Assembly: GCF_007097245.1 (NCBI RefSeq) | Contig: NZ_VJZT01000002.1 | Coordinates: 1 to 64,000 of the forward strand | Source: Flavobacterium restrictum | Lineage (GTDB): Bacteria > Bacteroidota > Bacteroidia > Flavobacteriales > Flavobacteriaceae | DNA length: 64,000 bases | Reading direction: 5' to 3' | Shown here: piece by piece, positions 34,901 through 41,514 of the stretch | How the letters are laid out: every line of letters begins with the position of its first letter | Position numbering within the stretch: the first letter of the stretch is position 1 | Made by a program: the position numbers and the translations under genes | Notes under the pieces: generated by a model | Seen by the model: the letters and a program-made list of their open reading frames with translations, nothing else | The model's database searches: none | What the model was told of the DNA's origin: nothing

Positions 34901-35366
34901 CTGTAATGGAATAATCGTTTTGAGAATGATTGGTAATTTCGGATTTTTTCACAAAACCAAAACGATCGCTGGAACACCATTCGTAGCTAAATGTCAACTC
35001 CAAATCATGATGAATTTCCTCAAAAATGATTTTGTTACCAAACAAATTCTTGTACAAATTTCTACTGATGTTGTACTTGTCATTGAATCGTTCCGAAAAA
35101 GGTTCCCAAACCATTACTTGATTGTCATGCTGAATTTGAAAAATAGATTTGCTTCCTGTGATATCAGCAAATTCGGTAATTTTATCATCCGTATAATAGG
35201 GAAAAAGTGCAAATTCGGCATTTTTTCGTCCTGCGGTGAGTCCGCCATTACTGGAAATAAACATCCAATGATCCGAATCGCTTACGACGCTCATAAAAAA
35301 GGGTCGCATGTTTTCGTTGTTGGCAATTTTATAATAGTTTTCTCCTGCTATACTTACTATTTCCAT
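31956..35366 (-). CDS. Large GH94-like glycoside phosphorylase (probable beta-1,3-glucan phosphorylase, GH149/GH161 type)
   Basis: An 1136-aa cytoplasmic enzyme with no signal peptide. It has an N-terminal beta-sandwich domain opening with the PFFMSVVSDSDHWMFISSNGG block, then an (alpha/alpha)6 barrel containing WRDIFQNWEAL, NPWSYIGYWGDHQIIYLLK and GGIWMNTQRPEWNDANNALVGNG. This is the layout of cellobiose phosphorylase relatives (GH94), and the length fits the larger GH149 and GH161 families, which act on beta-1,3-gluco-oligosaccharides. It would release glucose 1-phosphate with inorganic phosphate, saving ATP. Placement beside GH17 genes supports this substrate. Assigning the exact family needs a search. 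Confidence 0.75.
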   Translation of the reverse strand: MEIVSIAGENYYKIANNENMRPFFMSVVSDSDHWMFISSNGGLTAGRKNAEFALFPYYTDDKITEFADITGSKSIFQIQHDNQVMVWEPFSERFNDKYNISRNLYKNLFGNKIIFEEIHHDLELTFSYEWCSSDRFGFVKKSEITNHSQNDYSITALDGIQNIMPNGVTSDLQTTTSNLVDAYKRNEIQAESGVGIFGLSAIIVDKAEPSESLKTNIAWSLGIENPTYLLSSLQLPTFRKKQNIQSETDVKGEKGAYFVVADLLLPKDSSKSWKIIANVNQNQSQVIALCEAILHDKNIENQVIEDIELGEQNLISLNATADGLQFTADKRKDTRHFSNVLFNIMRGGIFDHNYEIEKNDFVTYLNQANKEVCGRNSVFINDLEAFFSHSYLNSLLSNQTDADLVRLCTEYLPLKFSRRHGDPSRPWNKFSINTRSEIDGSKILDYEGNWRDIFQNWEALAYAYPEFIDGMIFKFLNASTFDGYNPYRVTKSGFDWETIEPDNPWSYIGYWGDHQIIYLLKFLEFIEKQHPGKLNSYFDKECFVYAAVPYCIKSYEEILQNPKDTISFNHHLDTQINGLRKSVGADGALLQTENKVIYHVNFVEKILATVLAKMSNFIPEGGIWMNTQRPEWNDANNALVGNGVSMVTLYYLRRFFDFLQKTVNNSTVTEIKISTEMVTFYDAIRENLLQFEPLLADSIGDVERKNILDALGTAASKYREHVYQNGFNGQKTTISVAGLKSFIQVSLAFIDHSIQANQREDKLYHAYNLMSSTENEVSISHLSEMLEGQVAVISSGFLDGKQTLEILNGLRKSALYRADQNSYILYPNKELPKFLEKNRLPKAKVAQSDLLKKLLENSNFSIINQDIKGDYHFNGNFHNAGDLKVALDSLKTQENYQELVAKETTSVLAIFEEVFNHKAFTGRSGTFFSFEGLGSIYWHMVSKLHLAVQEVCIKAINQNEDSSVIKELVAHYEEIGSGIGVHKTPAVYGAFPTDPYSHTPQHRGAQQPGMTGQVKEDILVRIAELGVKINNGKVQFQPTILQKKEFILQEQEVIFVAVDGKQNPIVLPKESLAFSFCQVPIIYKIAAENQIELHYADGSNSVFQSLELDADTSKKIFQRTNEIVQVVVSINKEFLR

Positions 35367-35486
35367 CGTTTTAATCTTTAATTTTGGTTTTATTAGCTCT
35401 AAAAAAGGGGCTGACTGCGCTCCTTCTTTTTAAAAAATCGTCTTTATTTCTTGTTTTTGGATGACATTAATCCATGACAAAAACAC

Positions 35487-35516
35487 TATTAGCTCTTTTT
35501 TAAAAAAAAGCTAATA
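35487..35516. repeat. 8-bp inverted repeat between the GH16 and phosphorylase genes
   Basis: TATTAGCT and AGCTAATA flank an A/T-rich 14-nt centre. A partial copy (TTATTAGCTCT) lies at about 35389. It could end the GH16 transcript or bind a regulator of the phosphorylase gene. Confidence 0.3.
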
Positions 35517-35558
35517 CGTATTCCAGTTAATTTCAGTTTGAATTATAATTTAATTCGC

Positions 35559-36398
35559 CTACCCTTTTTTGTAAGCTCTTACGTAGTCAATAGTCATTTT
35601 TTGAGGAAATGGTGTTAGGGAATTTGGATTACCCAAGAAATTCCCACCTACAGCTACATTCAAAATCATGTAGAAAGGATGGTCAAAAACCCAATTTCCT
35701 CTTGCTTCCACTTCGGATCTTTCGATTCGTTTGAACAAATAATCATCCACGAAAAAATCGATTTTGGATTCATCCCATTCCACAGCAAAAACATGAAAAT
35801 CAGTATCATAACGACTATCGATTAGGGTATTTTTGCCTGTTATAGGATCTGCACCATAATACCCAGGGCCATGAATAGAGCTTTGAATGATATTAGGTTG
35901 CTGTCCTCTTAATTCCATAATATCAATTTCACCACAAGTAGGCCACGTAGGAAATTCGGCATTATCACCTAACATCCAGAAAGCAGGCCATAATCCTAAC
36001 CCGTAAGGCGTTTTGAGTCTGGCTTCGAAGCGTCCGTATTTTTGTTCTAAAATTCCTTTGGTTTTTATCCTAGCCGAAGTGTAAGAAGCGGTTTGAAAAT
36101 TTTCTTTGATGGCGGTAATTACGAGATTCCCCGCTCCATCCATCGAAATATTTTGTGGACGATTGGTGTAATATTGCAGTTCCTTATTTCCCCATCCGTT
36201 ATCACCCGTTCCTATGTCATAAACCCATTTGGTAGCGTCTGGAGATTCGCCAAGAGTTCCATTAAATTCATCGCTCCAAGCCAGTTGCCAGTTGCGTTTG
36301 TCTAATTTTTGGGTAGCATCGGTACTGCAACTCATGGTTACCAGTAGCGTACTAATCGCTATATATTTGGCGGCAGATTTTAGTATTAAATTGCTCAT
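35559..36398 (-). CDS. GH16 beta-glucanase lipoprotein
   Basis: A 279-aa lipoprotein enzyme: signal peptide with lipobox TMSC (Cys24), then a single GH16 domain. LAWSDEFNG opens it, the catalytic motif is E-I-D-I-M-E (Glu157 and Glu162), GLWPAFWMLG forms the cleft and MTIDYVRAYKKG ends it. It belongs with laminarinases and lichenases. Being anchored in the outer membrane, it differs from the freely exported GH16 at 24589, so the locus has one tethered and one T9SS-secreted endoglucanase. A 27-nt element lies 51 nt upstream (36449-36475). Confidence 0.93.
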   Translation of the reverse strand: MSNLILKSAAKYIAISTLLVTMSCSTDATQKLDKRNWQLAWSDEFNGTLGESPDATKWVYDIGTGDNGWGNKELQYYTNRPQNISMDGAGNLVITAIKENFQTASYTSARIKTKGILEQKYGRFEARLKTPYGLGLWPAFWMLGDNAEFPTWPTCGEIDIMELRGQQPNIIQSSIHGPGYYGADPITGKNTLIDSRYDTDFHVFAVEWDESKIDFFVDDYLFKRIERSEVEARGNWVFDHPFYMILNVAVGGNFLGNPNSLTPFPQKMTIDYVRAYKKG

Positions 36399-36448
36399 AA
36401 TTTTTAATTAAATTGTTATAAATTTTTTGAAAAGCACGCATTCAAAAT

Positions 36449-36475
36449 CGAAATCAAAAAAAGCTGATTCCTTTT
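36449..36475 (-). promoter_or_regulatory. 27-nt element shared by two locus genes, copy 1
   Basis: Plus-strand sequence is CGAAATCAAAAAAAG, three variable bases, then ATTCCTTTT. It matches 41081-41107 at 24 of 27 positions. Both copies lie 40-50 nt upstream of a minus-strand start codon of the glucan locus. Confidence 0.5.
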
Positions 36476-36488
36476 TTGTTATCTATTG

Positions 36489-37892
36489 CTAATTTTTGTA
36501 GAAATAGATATTATCGGCATAAAAATTAGAAACGTTGGTTCCCGAAAAAATGATTTGTGCTAGATGCGCTCTCGTTGTTAAGCTAGGCATATTGGTAAAT
36601 GGAACGTCTAAACTAATCCAATTTTTAGCAACCAATGTTGGACTTGTATAGGTTAACGTATGACTTTTATCATCCGTACCACCATAAACTCCATCAGCAC
36701 CAAAATCTACTAGTTGAATTTTAAAATTAGCACCCGAAGCTAAAGTGCCCGGAATAAAAAGATCTAGGTGCATGTGTGTCATGGCAGTAACATTTATGGT
36801 AGGTTGACTAAATTGTATGCCCACAAAATTAAAATTAGTGTAGTTCAACACTGTATCACCATTTACATTAAAATCAGCCGATTGCGTGGTTTGGTATGGT
36901 GCCCAGTAGCCATTGTAATATTCTACAGGAGCATTGGTATACGCATTACTAAAAATAGTAATCACATTAGCGGCAGGTTTTACAGGCGTAGGTGCTGCTG
37001 CAAAAGCGCCTAATGACTGCACGGTTAGAGAACCTTTGGCTTGAACTCCTCCTATCGAAGCCGTAATAACGGCTGTTCCGGGGCCAACTGTACTCACTAC
37101 CCCTTGCGAATCTACTGTTGCTACAGCGGTATTAGACGAAGCAAAATTGAAATAATTGACCGATGTAGTCACCACTTGATCCGTTCCGTTTAACAAATTA
37201 AATGTTGATGCTAAACCAGTAACCGTTGCCGAAACGCCAACAAAAGAAGTTACTGATGTGTCTAAACCACCATTTATGGAGGGTTGAGGATAGGCGATAG
37301 TGCCAATGTTTTCGAACTTTACCTCATCGATCCAAAAAGAGAATCCGTTACCATTTTCTGGCCCTGCAGAGATGTAAAACATTCCTTTTTCGGTTTTTAA
37401 TTTGGAGGCATCAGGAATTGGAATCGTATATTTTTTCCAAACGGTGCTCAATCGTAAATTACTTAAGGAAGCAGGATAGGTATTGGCACCTAAATCAATC
37501 CCGAAACCAACAACCCCAAGTGTTGATGCCACCGAGGATTTTGCCCAAAAAGTTAAGGCATTATAGCTCGAAAGGTCTCTACCAACTGCGGTAAAAAAAG
37601 CGCCACCGGCATAAGACCCAGCGGGATCATTCACATTAGGAACATCAAAACGCATGGAAGCACTTGTGTTGTTGTAAGTCACTTTATTATCTACTTGAAA
37701 AGCAAATATATCAGTACCACTAAAGGCGGCATAAATTAATCCACTACTAAAACCGTCAATAAATACATTGGGGTCTTTGGAGAATTTAGCTACTTGCAAA
37801 TCGGAATCGTCGTTTTGACAGCCCAAAAAGAATAGTAATGTAAAAAGACCTATAACTATTCTATTAAATTTAATACTTGAGAGAGTTTTCAT
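36489..37892 (-). CDS. Lipoprotein with Ig-like (BIG2) domain, probable surface glycan-binding protein
   Basis: A 467-aa lipoprotein (lipobox FLGC, then QNDDSD). Residues ~30-200 look like a carbohydrate-binding jelly roll ending in FSFWIDEVKFENIG. Residues ~215-295 form a bacterial Ig-like domain of the BIG2 type (YFNFASSNTAVATVDSQGVV, then GTAVITASIGGVQAKGSLTV). The C-terminal ~150 residues are a second jelly roll ending FYADNIYFYKN, again typical of CBMs. No catalytic motif. The placement between an outer-membrane barrel fusion and a GH16 suggests it binds glucan at the surface, as SusE/SusF-like proteins do. Start 37892 begins the signal peptide; the longer reading overlaps the upstream gene. 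Confidence 0.75.
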   Translation of the reverse strand: MKTLSSIKFNRIVIGLFTLLFFLGCQNDDSDLQVAKFSKDPNVFIDGFSSGLIYAAFSGTDIFAFQVDNKVTYNNTSASMRFDVPNVNDPAGSYAGGAFFTAVGRDLSSYNALTFWAKSSVASTLGVVGFGIDLGANTYPASLSNLRLSTVWKKYTIPIPDASKLKTEKGMFYISAGPENGNGFSFWIDEVKFENIGTIAYPQPSINGGLDTSVTSFVGVSATVTGLASTFNLLNGTDQVVTTSVNYFNFASSNTAVATVDSQGVVSTVGPGTAVITASIGGVQAKGSLTVQSLGAFAAAPTPVKPAANVITIFSNAYTNAPVEYYNGYWAPYQTTQSADFNVNGDTVLNYTNFNFVGIQFSQPTINVTAMTHMHLDLFIPGTLASGANFKIQLVDFGADGVYGGTDDKSHTLTYTSPTLVAKNWISLDVPFTNMPSLTTRAHLAQIIFSGTNVSNFYADNIYFYKN

Positions 37893-37905
37893 TATATCTA
37901 TTTTA

Positions 37906-40900
37906 TTAATTACCAATGTTTATTTGTAGATAGGTTTTAATTTCCCATTCTTGACCATTAGGAAACCCAATGGCGGTAGGATTAGGAACTAAATTCCCTG
38001 TTACATCCAATATTTGTGTTGGATTATATCTATTAGAATATTGATCTAATGAGCGCCATGTCCCTCTAATACCAAGTCTAGTTCCTGGAAGTATGAACCA
38101 ATCTGGTTTTCCAATTCCAAAAGAAATATCAGTCATTAATTGCAAAGGGTAAGTCAAATTGAAATCTCGGTGGTAATCATAAGGTCCCCAATCGTTTACT
38201 TTTACAAATGAGTTTACTTTCATTTTTTTGTAAATCATTTTGAAATCGACTCCATAACGTTTAATCGTTCTCGCATTACTACCATTTCCTTGAGCAGGCC
38301 CACCATAAACATTAGCAATAAAACCAAAATCAGAACTAAATTTAGAAACAATTCTTGCTTGTGTTTCCCACAAATCTTTTGCAGGTGGTGCTCCTGGAAA
38401 AGCAAAAGTTGTTCTTCCATTAGACAAAATACCTATTGCAGCATCTTGTGTCGTTGGCAAATGGCGGTACACAAATCCTGCACTTATGGCAAATTTAGCA
38501 TCTTCGGATCGGTCATTATCCCAATCGTACATCCAAGTACCTGGAGTAGGGTCAAACGTGAATAATATCTCACCCGCAACTTGTTTTCTATTTACTCTAA
38601 CAACAAATGGATCATCAACAATATTTCTTGGTCTTCCTGGTGCTGCAACAGTAGTTGTTATAGGCCCTTCAAGCGGTTCTTGCCATAAAAAGTTAGGCGC
38701 AATTTGCAACTTACCCGCATTATAGGTAAAACCACTTAAAAAGTTGTATTGATTCCCGCTACCGCTATCTTTAAGTCTCCAACCAGTAAAAGTTTGTGTA
38801 AGGTCAGCTCCACCACCAGCAACTAATCCTTGAGCGGCAGCTTGTGCGTACCAATTAATTTTTCCTCCAGTATAGGTTAGTTTTACTTTCCCTCCCAAAT
38901 TGTCTTTGGATTCAATTTGGTTTACAAATACTTGTTCGACACCATTTATTTCTCTCATGACTTGATATTCGCGTCCTTTGAGTGGTTGCCCAGCCCAAAT
39001 TCCACCTAAATCAACTGCTAATTTTCCGAATTTTCTATTTACTTGAACTGTAAATCGGCGTGTTTTAGGTTGCGGAATAGCAAAGGAACTTTCGGTAACT
39101 CCACGTTGTTCTATATCTTCATGGAAAATTCCTGTAAAATCATATTTCCCAATACTTTTGGAATATTTAAGCAACACCGCTGGATTCGCTCCCCACCAAA
39201 GTTGTGGTCCAAAAGCCAATTTAAATCCCTTAAATGTTTTCTTTCCTTCCATTTCAAAACCAAAAGGAGCAACGCCATTGTAAGTATCAATATTAGGTCC
39301 ATAATTAGCTTCGGGATATAAACCAAAGAAATCGCCTTCGTACCCCCAGTGGTAATGACCAGTTCTATAAAAACCATTTAAACTAAATAGTTTTTCATCC
39401 CATTTGTAACTCGCTCTGTACACTTCGACACGGTTGTTTGATTGTAAACTTACGTCGCCATTAGGACCAGTTACCAATACTGGTCTGCCTCTATTTTCAT
39501 AAAACACTTCGTCAATTTGATTGAGTGCTACATTGCCTAAAATATTGAATTCTACATTAGCAGTCATATTTCCAGACGGACTTCCCTCCACGCCCACATA
39601 ATAGGATTGCATGTGGTCAAAACCAAGTTTGTTTGGATACGTTGTATTGTTAGTTGGTGCTTCTGTAGGTGTTGTGATTAAATTTCCACCTGTATTAAAC
39701 GTACTGAATTCAGCTGATAATCTAGAAAATTTAATTTTACCTCCTTTTTGACTATCCAATGCTGCTTTATCGGCTCTTGCTTTTAGCGAAGCATCTAAAA
39801 TTTGAATTTTATCAAAATAAGGATCTATATCACTTGCTAATTTTCCGTTGGCGTAAGGATTAAATTGATGCACTTCTTTCAAAATGTAGTAAGCAGATCT
39901 TGGATAAAGTTGGTAATTACCATGGCTATTGGTTGGCCCTTTGGCACAAATACCAAACCACTCTTCATTCATATTGTTTTCGCCTTTTACAAAATCAAAA
40001 GCATACCCTCCATTAGCCCAAGAAGCATTGTTGTCATGTACGTCTAAAAATTTAGTTTGACCAAATTTCCACCATCCATCGCTAAATTGAAAGGTAAATC
40101 CACCCAAACAGTTGCCGCTTTTACCCATGCCAGCAGCGTTTTCGTAAATTTCTTTCCAATTGTTTTTTAGAATCTTTGCTTGTGCATTTTGATCTTCTTC
40201 ACCTGTTACAGCATTAAAAGCATCCGATCCAAATTCTGGAAACATAACTGGTTTTCCGTACTCTTTTTTGACACGTTCAAACATATCCCCAAACGAGTTG
40301 CCGCGGTATACATTTACACCTAAAACATCTACATCTGGACATTCTTTGGCAATAATATCTAAAAATAATAAGTCACCATTGCATATCGCCATTGGATGCG
40401 ACGGGTCTATAGCTTTCATTGCTACAACCGCTTCGTTGAATAAAGAATAAAGGTATTGAGCACGTTTGGTCGATTGTCTATCCATTACTGGAATATCTTC
40501 TGTTTCGGCTCCATCCCAAAACAAACCGTAATTATTTTCATTTCCTAATAAAAACAAAAGCAATCCTTTGGTATCCTTATATTCAGCAACCATCTCTTTT
40601 GCTTCTTTCAAAAGCAGTTCACGAGTATCAGCGTTAGCATATTCGGTGTTGGCAACCCAAGTCCCTTTTATTGTCAAACCATAACGTCCAAACGAATGGT
40701 TCAACATCGTGTAAATCCCAAAATTGGTATACACATACTCTATCCATTTTTTGGGCATACCAGCATAGACTCTTATGGTATTAACCCCCATATTTTTGAG
40801 CAATCCCATTTCATTGTCCAAAGCAGTCTGAATCACATTATCTGGCTGTTTCCAAAGGCTGTAACTGTAATTGGTTCCAATAGGAAAATAATCCCAGTTT

Positions 40901-41040
40901 ACTCCGTTTATCATAAAGTCATTACCATTGACTTTAAGCCTCATTCCAGAAGTGCTTTTGTCTACAGTTACCCTATCTGCTTGGGAATACATATTGAGTG
41001 AACAATAGCAGCTGATTAGTAAAAAAATTATTTTTTTCAT
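37906..41040 (-). CDS. Clan-A glycosidase domain fused to an outer-membrane beta-barrel
   Basis: A 1044-aa exported protein (signal peptide ending near YSQ). Residues ~30-400 are a TIM-barrel glycosidase resembling GH2/GH5 and especially GH72-like transglycosylases: MRLKVNGNDFMINGVNWD, LKNMGVNTIRVYAGMP, acid/base Glu168 (LLGNENNYG), and nucleophile Glu269 (VMFPEFGSDAF). After a linker, residues ~440-1044 are rich in alternating strands with aromatic girdles (GFKLAFGPQLWWG, KLAVDLGGIWAG, KINWYAQAAAQG) and end in a strand closing at the last residue, as in porin-like barrels. The enzyme would thus sit at its own channel. First structural gene of the locus, 13 nt before the next gene. Confidence 0.8.
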   Translation of the reverse strand: MKKIIFLLISCYCSLNMYSQADRVTVDKSTSGMRLKVNGNDFMINGVNWDYFPIGTNYSYSLWKQPDNVIQTALDNEMGLLKNMGVNTIRVYAGMPKKWIEYVYTNFGIYTMLNHSFGRYGLTIKGTWVANTEYANADTRELLLKEAKEMVAEYKDTKGLLLFLLGNENNYGLFWDGAETEDIPVMDRQSTKRAQYLYSLFNEAVVAMKAIDPSHPMAICNGDLLFLDIIAKECPDVDVLGVNVYRGNSFGDMFERVKKEYGKPVMFPEFGSDAFNAVTGEEDQNAQAKILKNNWKEIYENAAGMGKSGNCLGGFTFQFSDGWWKFGQTKFLDVHDNNASWANGGYAFDFVKGENNMNEEWFGICAKGPTNSHGNYQLYPRSAYYILKEVHQFNPYANGKLASDIDPYFDKIQILDASLKARADKAALDSQKGGKIKFSRLSAEFSTFNTGGNLITTPTEAPTNNTTYPNKLGFDHMQSYYVGVEGSPSGNMTANVEFNILGNVALNQIDEVFYENRGRPVLVTGPNGDVSLQSNNRVEVYRASYKWDEKLFSLNGFYRTGHYHWGYEGDFFGLYPEANYGPNIDTYNGVAPFGFEMEGKKTFKGFKLAFGPQLWWGANPAVLLKYSKSIGKYDFTGIFHEDIEQRGVTESSFAIPQPKTRRFTVQVNRKFGKLAVDLGGIWAGQPLKGREYQVMREINGVEQVFVNQIESKDNLGGKVKLTYTGGKINWYAQAAAQGLVAGGGADLTQTFTGWRLKDSGSGNQYNFLSGFTYNAGKLQIAPNFLWQEPLEGPITTTVAAPGRPRNIVDDPFVVRVNRKQVAGEILFTFDPTPGTWMYDWDNDRSEDAKFAISAGFVYRHLPTTQDAAIGILSNGRTTFAFPGAPPAKDLWETQARIVSKFSSDFGFIANVYGGPAQGNGSNARTIKRYGVDFKMIYKKMKVNSFVKVNDWGPYDYHRDFNLTYPLQLMTDISFGIGKPDWFILPGTRLGIRGTWRSLDQYSNRYNPTQILDVTGNLVPNPTAIGFPNGQEWEIKTYLQINIGN

Positions 41041-41080
41041 AATAAAAATATTTGTTTTGAATGTTTAATAAAATTTAATG

Positions 41081-41107
41081 CGAAATCAAAAAAAGTGTAT
41101 TCCTTTT
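41081..41107 (-). promoter_or_regulatory. 27-nt element shared by two locus genes, copy 2
   Basis: Same element as at 36449-36475: CGAAATCAAAAAAAG, three differing bases, ATTCCTTTT. It lies 41 nt upstream of the start of the barrel fusion gene. Confidence 0.5.
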
Positions 41108-41452
41108 CTATCCGTGTTCTTAATAGGAACAACTCGATAATAATTATAGTTTGTAGGGCTACAAATCTGTTTTTAATAAAAAAATATTGGAATCATTAAG
41201 CCGAAATAGCGCAATTGATTGAAGAGACATTAGTACTGATTGGAAGATCATAATGGGTTGTGGTTTTGGGTTAGTCATTTGGTTTAAAATTCTAGAATAT
41301 AAAAATAACATTACTACATCGTAATAGATAAAAATGAACCACAACAAAAAACATACAACGAAAAAAAAATTAACTTTTTTTTAATAATCCAATAAAAAAC
41401 AACAGTATTATTGCGAAAATCCAAATTGCGTTTCACCAAAAAATAAAAAAAA

Positions 41453-41480
41453 ACCACAACAATATCGCTATTGTTGTGGT
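41453..41480 (-). terminator. Terminator of the SusR-like regulator gene
   Basis: ACCACAACAAT and ATTGTTGTGGT form an 11-bp perfect stem with a 6-nt loop, followed on the minus strand by nine T and more. It sits 35 nt after the stop and isolates the regulator from the structural genes. Confidence 0.9.
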
Positions 41481-41514
41481 AATGTATAGTTAAAAAAATT
41501 GTTTTTATGAGAAC

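Larger units (their letters stand above)
41041..41514. other. 474-bp gap: leader of the barrel fusion gene and terminator of the regulator
   Basis: It holds the 27-nt shared element (41081-41107) and the terminator (41453-41480). The stretch 41110-41440 has no gene and no motif I recognise; a regulator-binding site for the SusR-like protein would be expected here. Confidence 0.5.

Noticed and set aside
32907-35381. Long plus-strand frames (up to 153 codons) across the phosphorylase gene
   Set aside because: Antisense shadows of the 1136-aa enzyme; no start context or domain.
35559-37892. SusC/SusD pair hidden in the glucan locus
   Set aside because: Neither the TonB-dependent receptor plug and barrel nor the SusD tetratricopeptide fold is seen; the lipoproteins are a GH16 and an Ig/CBM-like protein.
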